NCBI GenBank assembly: GCA_035278025.1
Contig: DATEJK010000168.1
Coordinates: 1-64,000, forward strand
Direction: 5' to 3'
Source of the DNA: JAICWP01 sp035278025
GTDB lineage: Bacteria; Acidobacteriota; Terriglobia; Terriglobales; Acidobacteriaceae
Length of the DNA: 64,000 nt
A model generated the notes under the pieces. That model did not search any database, was not told the origin of the DNA, and saw only the letters and a program-made list of their open reading frames with translations. The position numbers and the translations under genes are program-made. Shown here piece by piece: positions 50,780-59,928 of the stretch. Position 1 is the first letter of the stretch, and every line of letters begins with the position of its first letter.

Positions 50780-50883
50780 GAGCTTGCTCCTACCCGAGTT
50801 GGGGAGAGATGTAATGTGGGAGATATCTACCCCTTAAAGTACACCTGTGCTCAGCCTGGCGTCAGCGCCAGAATGTAGCTGAA

Positions 50884-51007
50884 TTTCCACAGGTTTCCCG
50901 CTTTGGGAGAGTATAAGCTAAAAGCGAATGAAAAGCGAATACATTTGGCCGCTTTCCACAGGTTTGCTGTACCTCTCTCAGTAACCCTGTGGAAAATTTT
51001 GTGGATA
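50884..51007. promoter_or_regulatory. Cluster of DnaA-box-like sites upstream of recA
   Basis: Four sites resembling the DnaA box (TTATNCACA) occur within 125 bases: TTTCCACAGG at 50884-50893 and 50953-50962 (the two share 13 identical bases), CCTGTGGAAA at 50986-50995 in the opposite sense and TGTGGATA at 51000-51007. The gap between recA and the next gene (50780-51068) is AT-rich compared with its surroundings. No match is perfect, so DnaA binding is inference. Confidence 0.45.
50910..50940 (-). promoter_or_regulatory. recA promoter with overlapping direct repeat
   Basis: On the minus strand TATACT (50915-50910) is a good -10 element. Directly upstream are two exact copies of ATTCGCTTTT spaced 11 bases (50940-50931 and 50929-50920), one helical turn apart, where the spacer and -35 of the promoter would lie. 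No -35 consensus is seen, which suits a regulated promoter. The repeat is a candidate operator, possibly for LexA; this is inference. Confidence 0.45.
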
Positions 51008-51068
51008 GGCGGGGCCGCACGTTTTCGGCGGCACATGTCAGCGTAGCGCCACCTTGTGTTCGGCCGTT

Positions 51069-51485
51069 CTATTGGGGCAAGAGATCCGACAACGCCCACT
51101 CAATTCGATTCACTTCTTCGCGAATCACCCGGATCGCCTGCTGGTTACTGGGAAATGACAGGGGCGCGATGGCTTCCGCCGCATGACGAATCTTGTAGTT
51201 GCGATCCCGGATCAATTTCATTCTCGCGGAAGTTTCGATTCGATACTGGCAGATCCTCTTCGCGAGTTTCGTCGCTACCCAGGCGAGCGCCAGGCCGAAC
51301 AACATTTCGATTGGGAACCGGTCGGTTGCCCCATCAAAATCGAGGAACGCCAGGCGGTATACGGCCTCGCCAAGACCTAGGGAAGCAAATATCACTCCCA
51401 TGCCAACCAATACCACGGTCAACCGGTCAGTACGTCGAAGCGCCACAGCTGGCTGCCTTGCGTCAGATTTTTGCGCGAACACCAT
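51069..51485 (-). CDS. Hypothetical membrane protein
   Basis: A protein of 138 residues with two hydrophobic segments (LTVVLVGMGVIFASLGLGEAV and IEMLFGLALAWVATKLA) and a charged C-terminal helix (RVIREEVNRIEWALSDLL). The ATG at 51485 follows GGGGGAACA. I recognise no family. It is upstream of recA on the same strand but separated by the 290-base regulatory region, so not co-transcribed. Confidence 0.55.
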   Translation of the reverse strand: MVFAQKSDARQPAVALRRTDRLTVVLVGMGVIFASLGLGEAVYRLAFLDFDGATDRFPIEMLFGLALAWVATKLAKRICQYRIETSARMKLIRDRNYKIRHAAEAIAPLSFPSNQQAIRVIREEVNRIEWALSDLLPQ

Positions 51486-51596
51486 TGTTCCCCCGATGCA
51501 ATGTGATATAGGCGAAAACTTTATCACTTCTCTGCCTTAAATGGGCAGTCCCGGCCTTGCCTGCGGCAGGAGGGCTGGGCAGGGCCTTTCCGGCCT

Positions 51597-53165
51597 TCAT
51601 CGTTTCAAGATGTCCACGGGTTCTCTTACATCCTGCACCCGGAAGTACTTAGCCAGGGTTGGATGCTTGCGCGCCGCTTCCGCATACATGCCCCAGGCGA
51701 TCTTGCGGTAGGACATGTGCCCAGCCTGGCCGGTGCGCAGTTCGGAGATGTATACCGCCTCGGCAAAATCCATTTTGAACAGAGTGCGCTTGCGGAACCC
51801 CAGGGGAATGGCATACTGCGAGCTCTCCTCCGCTTCTGTTGCCGCGGACTTGACCAACTGCTCCACGGCCTGTGCGCTGTGCCGCATTGACTGGTCATAG
51901 GCGGTTGTTTCCCCTGCCGCCTGCAACTCCTCAGGCACGTCGTAGCCATGGGAGGTGGTGAACCCCTGCCCGATCTGCACGCAGCGGCGGTGGCGGTGCA
52001 TGTCGCGAAAGCCGCCTATATCCATGAGAATGTCGAAGCGCAATCCCTGGCCCGCGGCGAAGGGGCGCAGCAGTTCGTCATGCGGGCCTCGGTTCCGCAT
52101 GCCCAGATCAATGACCTCTTGCCGCCGCTTCTCTCCCGCGCTCTCCACTGCCTCCCGCACCTGGCGATAAGGATAGTGGCAATGCTCGTAGAGCAGCGTG
52201 GCGGCCAATTCCACCTCCAGCGGTTCGTCATCCAGCAATTCCACCGGACGGGCCTGAGCGACTGCCGCGCCCTTCATCAACTCAGCCGCTGCCTGGCGCA
52301 ACTCGCCCCGGGTCTTTAGCTCGTAGGGATTAGGGTCGGCATACTTGACCAGGGTGGGCGCCACCCGTACCGGCTTGAGCAGCTCCGCCGCCGCGCGGCC
52401 GCCCAGGGCGGGATTGAGCTGTCGTATATCTTCCACCAGAACACGCCACAATTCATGATTCAGGTTATAGGCGGGTTCGCTGGCCGCCCGCTTCAGCAAC
52501 TCACCCAGGCGCCGCACCTCCGCGTGGGTGTGGGAAAGCAGGTGTGAAACCTGGCTCTCCAGGGTGCGCGCGTTCACGATCTCACCCAGGGAAGTAATCG
52601 TGGCCAGGGGAAGCAGGTAGCGGGCCACGTCGAAGGCTCGCGCCCGCAACGTGCGCTCGTAGGTCTCCTGCTTCATCTCAGCCGGCTTGGGCGTCTGCGA
52701 CATGAGGTGGCGCCACATGCGCTCGGAGAGACCCTCATAGGCAGCAAACAGGCCGTCCACGGTTCGGCTGAAAAGCTGTTGCGCCGATTCGTCGCCGCCG
52801 AAGTCAGGCCGGTAATAACCGCTCTTTTTGAAGTCCTGGTAGCGGGTGGAGCGCTCCTGGCCGTCCCATCGCTGCTCATCCACCAGGGCAATTGCTGCCA
52901 ATATGGAAAGGCGCTCCACCGCCAGTGCGATGTGGGCCAAGTCGGCTATGGAGCGGTGACCATATTGAAAATAAAAGGTGTTAAGGAACTTTTCCGCCTT
53001 CTGGCTGCTGATTTCGCGCAACGACTCCTTCATAGACAGGGCGGAGCGCGAATATTTGGCCATGGCATAGGCTTGCACTTCCGGTTCGGCGCCATGCACA
53101 GCAAAAACTTCAGTGTTGCTGGTCTGCCCCGCCGCCGGGGCGCTGCCGTTCTTGGTCTCTGACAT
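51597..53165 (-). CDS. thyX: Double-length ThyX (FAD-dependent thymidylate synthase) protein
   Basis: A 522-residue protein, about twice the usual ThyX length, with two ThyX-like halves (about 20-245 and 260-510). ThyX makes dTMP from dUMP using FAD and methylene-tetrahydrofolate. Its signature RHRxxSxNExSxR is not whole in either half: the first keeps the end (QERSTRYQDF, near 104-113) and the second keeps the beginning (MHRHRRCVQIGQG, near 392). FYFQYGHRSIADLAH in the first and FAEAVYISELRTGQAGHMSYR in the second are other conserved segments. The halves probably form an internal dimer. Some other bacteria carry similar long forms. Whether it is an active synthase is uncertain. Confidence 0.85.
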   Translation of the reverse strand: MSETKNGSAPAAGQTSNTEVFAVHGAEPEVQAYAMAKYSRSALSMKESLREISSQKAEKFLNTFYFQYGHRSIADLAHIALAVERLSILAAIALVDEQRWDGQERSTRYQDFKKSGYYRPDFGGDESAQQLFSRTVDGLFAAYEGLSERMWRHLMSQTPKPAEMKQETYERTLRARAFDVARYLLPLATITSLGEIVNARTLESQVSHLLSHTHAEVRRLGELLKRAASEPAYNLNHELWRVLVEDIRQLNPALGGRAAAELLKPVRVAPTLVKYADPNPYELKTRGELRQAAAELMKGAAVAQARPVELLDDEPLEVELAATLLYEHCHYPYRQVREAVESAGEKRRQEVIDLGMRNRGPHDELLRPFAAGQGLRFDILMDIGGFRDMHRHRRCVQIGQGFTTSHGYDVPEELQAAGETTAYDQSMRHSAQAVEQLVKSAATEAEESSQYAIPLGFRKRTLFKMDFAEAVYISELRTGQAGHMSYRKIAWGMYAEAARKHPTLAKYFRVQDVREPVDILKR

Positions 53166-53416
53166 GGGAATCCGATACTACTTCGCGCTTTTGCCGCAGG
53201 CAAATTTTCCGCAAGGACACGGGCCTAGGGCTTTTCTCTTATGGACGTAATAACTTACGGCCCATCGGCATTCATTTCTGCGTAGATATTGGCTTGGCGG
53301 CGGAGGAGGGGAACCGCAGCCCGGGCACATTCGTAGAAACTAGGGGCTTTGCCCGGCGGAATTACTTTTGATACTTTTACATGGCCAGCAACATCGCATA
53401 TAAACGTACGATATTC

Positions 53417-54268
53417 ATGCGAAGTAAAGTACCAGCCTTCCTAGTTGCTTTTGTGCTTGCCGCCGGTCTTCCCAAGGTCGCCGTCGCACAGCAGGTTATG
53501 CCCATGCACGCCGCGCTGGGCATGGGGGAGAGTGTCCCCGCGCTCAATATCGTTGCCGGCAGCCATCCCGATCCGGCGCCCTTGCTTCCTCCTGTGCGGT
53601 TGCCGCGCATGGCTCCCGAACTGGCGCTGCAAGTCATGGCTAATCATGCCATCATCCAGGACGCCCACCTGGGCGCCTATTCCGCCACCAGCACGGTGAC
53701 CGCGAAGCTGCCCGACTTGAAGGAAGGTGGGCAGTTCGAATTGGATCGCCGCTATACCGCGCCCCGAACGCTGCAGTTCACCCCGGTGCAATTCACCGGC
53801 GACGGGTTTGTGAAAAGCAACGTCATTGTCCGCCTGCTGCAGTCGGAGGTGGACCATGTGCAGAAGGACGAGCCCGGACAGACCGCAATCAACAACCACA
53901 ACTACAAGTTTGCCTACAAAGGCGACGAGATGCTGCAGGGGCGCCTGGTACATGTTTTCCATCTCAAGCCGCGCAAGAATCGCCCCGGCCTTTTCAAGGG
54001 CCGCATTTTTGTGGATGCTTACACCGGCACCCTGGCGCGCGCCGAAGGCCGCATGGTGAAATCGCCTTCCCTGTTCATCAAAGACATTAATTTTGTGCAG
54101 GATTACGCCGATGTGGACAGCTTCACTTTTCCCGTGCGCATGCACTCGCAAGCCAAGGCGCGCATCATCGGGCGGGTTATCGTGGACGTGGTGCACCGCG
54201 ACTATCGTGCTGTCCCGGCCAGCGAAATCGCCGCCACTCCCGACGCCGCGCTGGCGGCAAACAAGTAA
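53417..54268 (+). CDS. Exported hypothetical protein, LolA/outer-membrane-sorting-like
   Basis: A 283-residue protein with a signal peptide (VPAFLVAFVLAAGLPKVAVA). The mature part is beta-rich; FLWDRRY-like strands (GQFELDRRYTAPRTLQF) and KPRKNRPGLFKGRIFVDAYTG resemble the LolA-like half-barrel that binds lipid, but the match is weak. Function unknown; periplasmic. I chose the ATG at 53417; one 12 codons upstream is possible. It is divergent from the ThyX gene. Confidence 0.6.
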   Translation: MRSKVPAFLVAFVLAAGLPKVAVAQQVMPMHAALGMGESVPALNIVAGSHPDPAPLLPPVRLPRMAPELALQVMANHAIIQDAHLGAYSATSTVTAKLPDLKEGGQFELDRRYTAPRTLQFTPVQFTGDGFVKSNVIVRLLQSEVDHVQKDEPGQTAINNHNYKFAYKGDEMLQGRLVHVFHLKPRKNRPGLFKGRIFVDAYTGTLARAEGRMVKSPSLFIKDINFVQDYADVDSFTFPVRMHSQAKARIIGRVIVDVVHRDYRAVPASEIAATPDAALAANK

Positions 54269-54412
54269 GAGCGGACCCCCAGCCGTCAGTATTCAGCCCC
54301 GGAGCTTTTGGCTGTAAGCTCTTGGCTTTTCGCTGTCGGTTGCGAAACATTCCACCGTCATCCAATTAGACTAATCCGCGGGGTCCGCATCTATCTGCGG
54401 CGAAGATAGTTC

Positions 54413-55147
54413 ATGGATGCTCTGCTCACAGCCACCGCCCACCGTCCTTGGCCGCTGCCTCTGGGGCCGTGGATCATGACCCAAACCTGGCATGACCTTT
54501 TGTTCGCCCACTGGCCGCTGCCGCCCCAGGTTTTGCGTTCGCTGGTTCCGGCGCAGCTTCCGCTGGACGCCTACGAGGGCCAATGCTGGCTGGCGGTGAC
54601 TCCCTTCCACATGAGCAACGTTCGTCCCCGCGGCCTGCCCCCCGTACCGGGCTTTTCCAGCCTGCCTGAAGTGAATGTCCGCACTTATGTGAAGCTGGGG
54701 GGCAAGCCGGGCGTTTACTTTTTCAGTCTGGATGCCGGCACTCTCAGCGCGGTCTTCGCCGCCCGCAGCTTCTATCGCCTGCCCTATTACTACGCTCGCA
54801 TGAAGGTGGATGTGAGGCCGGAGGAGATTGGCTACCACAGCCTGCGCCGCGTGCCTGCCAACGCCGAGTTTCGCGGCCGCTACCGCCCTGCTGGTCCGGT
54901 TCAGTTGCGCGTTCCCGGCTCGCTGGAGCATTGGCTGACCGAGCGCTATTGTCTCTACACCACCACCGGGCGCAGCGTGTTTCGGGCGGAAATCCATCAC
55001 CTGCCCTGGCCTCTGCAGGACGCCGAAGCCGAAATCCAAGTGAATACCATGGCGGCTGCCGCCGGCATCACCCTGCCGGGTGTTCCCCGGCTGCTGCACT
55101 TCTCCCGCAAACTGGACGTGCTGGTCTGGCCACTGCGCCGGGTTTAG
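54413..55147 (+). CDS. DUF2071 (YqjF-like) protein
   Basis: A 244-residue protein matching DUF2071: TQTWHDLLFAHWPLPPQVL and LPEVNVRTYVKLGGKPGVYFFSLDAG are family segments, with FYRLPYYYARMKV after. The fold is related to acetoacetate decarboxylase; the function is unestablished. No signal peptide. It stands between two unrelated genes on the same strand. Confidence 0.85.
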   Translation: MDALLTATAHRPWPLPLGPWIMTQTWHDLLFAHWPLPPQVLRSLVPAQLPLDAYEGQCWLAVTPFHMSNVRPRGLPPVPGFSSLPEVNVRTYVKLGGKPGVYFFSLDAGTLSAVFAARSFYRLPYYYARMKVDVRPEEIGYHSLRRVPANAEFRGRYRPAGPVQLRVPGSLEHWLTERYCLYTTTGRSVFRAEIHHLPWPLQDAEAEIQVNTMAAAAGITLPGVPRLLHFSRKLDVLVWPLRRV

Positions 55148-55253
55148 GGCCGGCTGATCTCTCTGCGCTCAGCACAGCACGTGGGCACCGGCGCCCTCGC
55201 CTGAAGTTAGCCGGCCCTTGCGCGCCAGGGCGGGAGGCGTATGATGCAGGGCC

Positions 55254-55460
55254 GTGGAAAGCCCGAAATCCGAACTGATCGCTTCTCTGCGAAAAGAGGC
55301 GGAATTGGCCCGCAAGCGCTCGCAACGGCTGGTGGAAATTGCCAAGCGCTTGCCCACTCCCCAGGAGCAAAGCGACGCGATTGCCATGGCCCTGGCGGAA
55401 GGGCGCTCAGCGGAAGCCTTCGATCACGCGGTGGAGTTCCTGCTGACCACCGGCAACTGA
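55254..55460 (+). CDS. Small hypothetical coiled-coil protein
   Basis: A 68-residue protein from a GTG start. Residues 5-35 form a charged amphipathic helix (ELIASLRKEAELARKRSQRL), and the rest is also helical (SDAIAMALAEGRSAEAFDHA). No family recognised; codon use and amino-acid pattern look coding. It is convergent with treT (16 bases apart). Confidence 0.55.
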   Translation: MESPKSELIASLRKEAELARKRSQRLVEIAKRLPTPQEQSDAIAMALAEGRSAEAFDHAVEFLLTTGN

Positions 55461-55476
55461 CAATTGCTACTGGTGC

Positions 55477-56880
55477 TTACGTTGTCTTCTCTTTTGTCAG
55501 CATCCCCAGCAGGATCTGGAAGAGCAGCAGCCAGCGCTTCACATTGCTGGTCATGAGGAAATTTTCCTTCACGTGCTCGCGCCCGTTCTTGCCCATCTGC
55601 TCGGCAAATTCCGGGTGGGTCAACAGGTAGCGGATCTGATAGGCGCAGCCTTCAATGGAGTGCACCAGCACACCCGTAAGCTTGTGTATCACCTGCGTGG
55701 GAATGCCGCCCACCGCGCCGGCAATGGTGGGTTTGCCCTTCCACAGGGCCTCAGTGACGGTGAGCCCAAAACCTTCCTTCAGCGATTTTTGCACCACCAC
55801 GGTTGAGGCGCGCTGCAGGGCGTTGATTTCCAGCGCCGACCACGGCGGCAGGTTAAGGATGATTACGTCCGGGTCTTCCCCGGCCGCGTCCATTACCTCC
55901 TGCAGGACGATGGCGCCTTCGGGGTCATCGGTGGCCCCGCCGCCGGCCAAAACCAGCTGGCAGTCCACATATTTTTTGGCCAGTTTATAGGCCTGGATGA
56001 CCCCCACGGGATCCTTGAGCCGGTCGAAACGCGAGATCTGGGTCACGATCGGCCGGCTGCGGTCAATTCCGAAATCCTCGCACACCTTCTGGATGTAGCC
56101 GGCGTCCAGTTCCTTGTTCTTCTCTGAAAGTGGATCAATGCAGGGGAAGAACAGGTATTGCGGCGCCATCAGCTGGCGGGAAAAAGCGGGCGAAGAGAAC
56201 ACGGTTGCGTCGTATTCTTCCACCATGGGGCGCAAGAATCCCCAGACGTCAGGATGGGGATTGGAGAGATCAATGTGGCAACGCCACATCCATTTGCCCC
56301 GATTGCGCTCCCGGCAGCGAATCAGCCCCAGGGGCTGGGGATCGTGAACCACGAACAGGTCCTCGGTGAACTGCATGCGCTGCCGGTTCTGCTCGTTGTA
56401 CATCAGAAAAATGTCGCGCGCTTCCTTGGTGAGCACGTACTCGCCGCCATGCAGGGCGTTGTGGAAGGCCTTGGTCACCTCGAAGAAATCGTTGCCGCCG
56501 GTGATCACGTCCCAGCGGGTCCCCACCTCCAGTTCACCGAGCAGTGGGATGAGGCGGTTGAGCATTTCGGCCACGCCTCCCCCCATAGAGGTGGAGTTCA
56601 CCATCTTCACGGTTTTGCCGCGGAGGGGACGGGCCAGGAAGCGGAGTTCGTCCAGTTCCGGCTTGCCGATGATGGGCTCGTAGTCGTCCAGCCGGGGAGG
56701 CGGGGGCGCCGCGGGCGGAGTTTCCGAAATGCGCGGCCGTTTGCGGCGCTCGCGAAAGGGCGCCGAGGGGGCTTCCGACCCGCCATTGCGGGGCGGGGCC
56801 TCGGCCGGCTGTTCCGTGATTACTTCGCGGCGCCTCTGCTCGGCCACACTCTCCTCGGCCTGGTTCTTGCCTGGTTCCAT
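55477..56880 (-). CDS. treT: Trehalose glycosyltransferring synthase-like GT4 enzyme
   Basis: A 467-residue GT-B glycosyltransferase of family 4. It has a disordered Pro/Arg/Glu-rich extension at about residues 1-65, then MVNSTSMGGGVAEMLNRLIPLL (acceptor site), RCHIDLSNPHPDVWGFLRPMVEEYD, TQISRFDRLKDPVGVIQAYK and the donor-site EGFGLTVTEALWKGKP. TreT makes trehalose from NDP-glucose and glucose. The first 65 residues are extra compared with archaeal TreT. It is eight bases downstream of a DUF5752 gene, a common partner. Trehalose protects against desiccation, fitting a soil organism. Confidence 0.87.
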   Translation of the reverse strand: MEPGKNQAEESVAEQRRREVITEQPAEAPPRNGGSEAPSAPFRERRKRPRISETPPAAPPPPRLDDYEPIIGKPELDELRFLARPLRGKTVKMVNSTSMGGGVAEMLNRLIPLLGELEVGTRWDVITGGNDFFEVTKAFHNALHGGEYVLTKEARDIFLMYNEQNRQRMQFTEDLFVVHDPQPLGLIRCRERNRGKWMWRCHIDLSNPHPDVWGFLRPMVEEYDATVFSSPAFSRQLMAPQYLFFPCIDPLSEKNKELDAGYIQKVCEDFGIDRSRPIVTQISRFDRLKDPVGVIQAYKLAKKYVDCQLVLAGGGATDDPEGAIVLQEVMDAAGEDPDVIILNLPPWSALEINALQRASTVVVQKSLKEGFGLTVTEALWKGKPTIAGAVGGIPTQVIHKLTGVLVHSIEGCAYQIRYLLTHPEFAEQMGKNGREHVKENFLMTSNVKRWLLLFQILLGMLTKEKTT

Positions 56881-56887
56881 TTCCGCC

Positions 56888-57580
56888 TCATGCTTGGGAA
56901 TGCAAAGCTCGTTCGATCACGCGCACCATGATCCGGCGCACGTCCTGCAGGGTCGAAGTGTAAATGTCAATACGGTTGAACTGGTCGGCTATACGACCCA
57001 GGTCCAGTTCCGATTCCAGCCAGACGGAAAAGTCGTTGGAATTCAGCTTTAGCCGCAAACGCGCTTCTATGAAGTGATAATGAATGCAGTGAATGCTGAC
57101 CCGGTTGAGGCACTCGCGGAACTCCACCAGGTTGCGGGCAACAAAAGGGGTGGGCACCACCACCGCATCGGAAGCGCAAAAGTAGAACGGCTCCATGGCG
57201 GCCCGGTCGGCTGCCCGCGGGTTGCGCTCCAGGTAGTCCTGAACGATCTGCACGATTCGCCCCCGCAGAGTTTCCACGGAAGTAAATTCCCGGACGTCCA
57301 CCGAGGCCAGGCGCTCCGCCAGTCCCACCTCATTGCAGGCGGCAAAGGCCCAGTGGGCGTAGTCGTTGGAGAAGCCTTCGCGGATGAAGTGGTGTTCCTG
57401 CAGGGTGCGGAAGGTGTGCTGGAAAATGGATTCACTGGGCACGGAACGCAAAGCGGCCAGCAGTTCGCCCAGGGTGGTGGCTTTCTCCCGTTCAATGCGG
57501 AGCAGGTGGGCCGCCGAGTTGAAGTAAAAAGGAGAGCGCGCCCAGCGCACCGGCGGCGCCGGCAATGGTGCGGTTGCCAT
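56888..57580 (-). CDS. DUF5752 family protein
   Basis: A 230-residue cytoplasmic protein: FYFNSAAHLLRIEREKATTLGELLAALRSVP, IFQHTFRTLQEHHFIREGFSNDYAHWA and FYFCASDAVVVPTPFVARNL are typical of DUF5752, which is often found beside trehalose-synthesising glycosyltransferases. The stop is eight bases before treT, indicating one operon. The role is unknown; regulation of TreT or glycan binding is possible. Confidence 0.8.
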   Translation of the reverse strand: MATAPLPAPPVRWARSPFYFNSAAHLLRIEREKATTLGELLAALRSVPSESIFQHTFRTLQEHHFIREGFSNDYAHWAFAACNEVGLAERLASVDVREFTSVETLRGRIVQIVQDYLERNPRAADRAAMEPFYFCASDAVVVPTPFVARNLVEFRECLNRVSIHCIHYHFIEARLRLKLNSNDFSVWLESELDLGRIADQFNRIDIYTSTLQDVRRIMVRVIERALHSQA

Positions 57581-57784
57581 GTTAGGGGAGTCCTCCTGCT
57601 CGTTCTGAGCCCGATTGCTCAGAGGCCGCTCTGCGGGCTTTAGATGCCACCCCGGCAGGCCGTCGTTTGCTCCTGTTCAACATACACCATGCTATGGGGC
57701 CATGCTCAAGCCCGGCGGCTGCTCGCAAAATCGCACAGCAGCTTTCGATTTTGCTGGCAGGGACTCTCCCCCCGTTGGAAAATC

Positions 57785-59032
57785 ATGACTTCGCCACTTT
57801 ATCTGCCTCCTTGTATGCCACATGGCGCTGACACGTTGTTGCTGGAGTTGTTCGCCATCTTTGTCTGGGCCAAGATCTTTGGCGAACTGTTTGAGCGGCT
57901 TTCTCTTCCCGCGGTGCTGGGTGAAATCCTGGCCGGGATTATTCTCGGCCCCCATGCCGCCGCTCTGATTGCTCCCAGCGAGAATATCTACGCCTTTGCC
58001 GAAATTGGCGCCATCTTCGTGCTGTTTACCGCCGGCCTGGAGACCCGGCCCCAGGATCTGCTGCGCGTGGGCCGGCAGTCGCTGGGGGTGGCCGCCGCCG
58101 GGGTAATTGCTCCCTTTGTCCTCGGGTTCTTCTACATGCGCTTGCGCGGCGAAGCCAATCATGAGGCTATCTTTGTGGCCGCCGCCATGGTGGCCACCAG
58201 CGTAGCTATCACGGCTCGCGTGCTGGCCGACCTGCACGTCCTCAACGCCCGTTTTGCCCGCATCATCATGGGAGCGGCGGTTTTTGACGACATTCTGGGC
58301 ATGGTCTTGCTGGCAATCGTGAGCGGCATGGCCAGTGGGGGCGGCATCCGCTGGCTGCACCTGGGCGTAACCCTCGCCGAAGCGGTAGGCTTCGCCCTGT
58401 TCATGATCTTCGTCGGACCCCGCATCGTACGCCGCGTTCGCCCCGGCCTGCGCCATATTTCGCTGCAGAACGCGCCGCTGGTCCTCTCCCTGGCCACTTG
58501 TCTGCTGCTCTCCTGGGCCGCTGCCCGCATCGGCATGGCCGCCATCATCGGCGCTTTTTTCGCCGGCCTGGTGCTGGCTGACTACTCTCCGGAGTGGGAT
58601 CTCCAACCCCGCATTCACGCCATCAATGAATTTCTCGCCCCCTTCTTTTTCTTCACCATCGGCTCCCGACTTGATGTCCACCTGTTCTCCGGGAACGTGC
58701 TGCTGGACGCGCTGGTCGTCTCCCTGCTGGCCGTCGTCTCCAAGGTGGTGGGCTGCGGCCTGCCCGTGCTGCGGGAAGGCTGGCAAACCACGCTGCGGGT
58801 AGGGGTAGGCATGATGCCTCGTGGCGAGGTGGCGCTCATCGTCGCCCTGGTGGGATTGCAGATGAACATGGTCTCACAATCAACTTATGCCATCGTCATC
58901 TTCATGACCGGATTCACCACCATCCTGGCTCCGCCGCTGCTGCGCTTGCTGATCCGTGACCGTCCGGGCGGCAAGGGAAAGGGAAGTCCCGAGCTGGTTG
59001 GCGCTCACCAGCCCGCGAACTCGGCTGAGTGA
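57785..59032 (+). CDS. Cation/proton antiporter (CPA2, NapA/Kef type)
   Basis: A 415-residue antiporter with 11-13 membrane segments. LSLPAVLGEILAGIILGPHA opens the core; AAVFDDILGMVLLAIVSG carries the Asp-Asp pair (FDD) of electrogenic Na+/H+ exchangers such as NapA. FFTIGSRLDVHLF and MMPRGEVALIVALVGLQ are also conserved. No cytoplasmic TrkA-N domain is fused. The ATG at 57785 follows GGAAAATC; the frame is open further upstream, but that part lacks hydrophobic character. Confidence 0.9.
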   Translation: MTSPLYLPPCMPHGADTLLLELFAIFVWAKIFGELFERLSLPAVLGEILAGIILGPHAAALIAPSENIYAFAEIGAIFVLFTAGLETRPQDLLRVGRQSLGVAAAGVIAPFVLGFFYMRLRGEANHEAIFVAAAMVATSVAITARVLADLHVLNARFARIIMGAAVFDDILGMVLLAIVSGMASGGGIRWLHLGVTLAEAVGFALFMIFVGPRIVRRVRPGLRHISLQNAPLVLSLATCLLLSWAAARIGMAAIIGAFFAGLVLADYSPEWDLQPRIHAINEFLAPFFFFTIGSRLDVHLFSGNVLLDALVVSLLAVVSKVVGCGLPVLREGWQTTLRVGVGMMPRGEVALIVALVGLQMNMVSQSTYAIVIFMTGFTTILAPPLLRLLIRDRPGGKGKGSPELVGAHQPANSAE

Positions 59033-59161
59033 AACCAGCGTCGCTCCCATAGCGGAACGGTCAGGACATTCCTGCTCAGCGGGAAAGCGAAACCTGAAAC
59101 TCGAAACTGTTCGTACTCCTCTCGTTTATAATCGCGCCTTCTCCGGGGAGGCGGGATTCGC

Positions 59162-59905
59162 ATGGGCCTGCAAGGCCGGGTGGCGCTGGTGACCGGTGCG
59201 TCGCAAGGGATCGGGCGTGCCTGCGCTCTGCGCCTGGCCGCCAGCGGCGCCAGGGTTGCCCTGGCGGCGCGCAGCCAGGAAAAGCTGCAGCAGGTAGCTG
59301 CTGAAATCGCGGCTGCCGGCGGCGACGCAGCCGCCTTTGTCATGGATGTTGCCAGCGAGGAACAGATCAAACCTGCAGTTCGCGCGGCCATGGACCAGTT
59401 CGGCAGAATCGACATCCTGGTCAACAATGCTGGCATCACCCGCGACCAGTTGGTAATGCGCATGAAGCGCGCCGACTGGGACGCCGTCCTCAACACCAAT
59501 CTCACCGCCGCCTACCTGTGCATTCAGGCGGTCATCGGCTCCATGCTCAAGCAGCGTTGGGGACGCATCATCAACATCACCAGCATCTTCGGCCAGATCG
59601 GGCAAGTGGGACAGGCCAACTACTCGGCTTCCAAAGCCGGACTGATCGGGCTGACCATGGCCGTGGCTCGCGAGGTCGCCTCCCGCAACATCACCGTAAA
59701 TGCGGTGGCCCCCGGCTACATTGAAACATCCATGACGGCGGGGCTACCGGCGGAGATGAAGGAGAACATTTTGAAGATGATTCCCCTGGGCCGCGTTGGA
59801 AGCGATGCCGACGTCGCCAGCGCGGTGAACTTTCTTGCCTCCGACGAGGCTGCCTACGTCACCGGCCACGTGCTCAACGTCAATGGAGGCATCCTCATGG
59901 GGTAG
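59162..59905 (+). CDS. fabG: 3-oxoacyl-[acyl-carrier-protein] reductase
   Basis: A 247-residue short-chain dehydrogenase. TGASQGIGRACA binds NADPH, NNAGI is the structural motif, and the catalytic set is Ser in INITSIFG plus YSASK. Sequence and length match FabG, the reductase of fatty-acid elongation, though other 3-ketoacyl reductases look similar. A TATAAT at 59127-59132 and GGGGAGGCGGG before the start give a short leader. The GNAT gene follows immediately. Confidence 0.9.
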   Translation: MGLQGRVALVTGASQGIGRACALRLAASGARVALAARSQEKLQQVAAEIAAAGGDAAAFVMDVASEEQIKPAVRAAMDQFGRIDILVNNAGITRDQLVMRMKRADWDAVLNTNLTAAYLCIQAVIGSMLKQRWGRIINITSIFGQIGQVGQANYSASKAGLIGLTMAVAREVASRNITVNAVAPGYIETSMTAGLPAEMKENILKMIPLGRVGSDADVASAVNFLASDEAAYVTGHVLNVNGGILMG

Positions 59906-59928
59906 CGCGCACGCCTTCCTCCCCGGCG

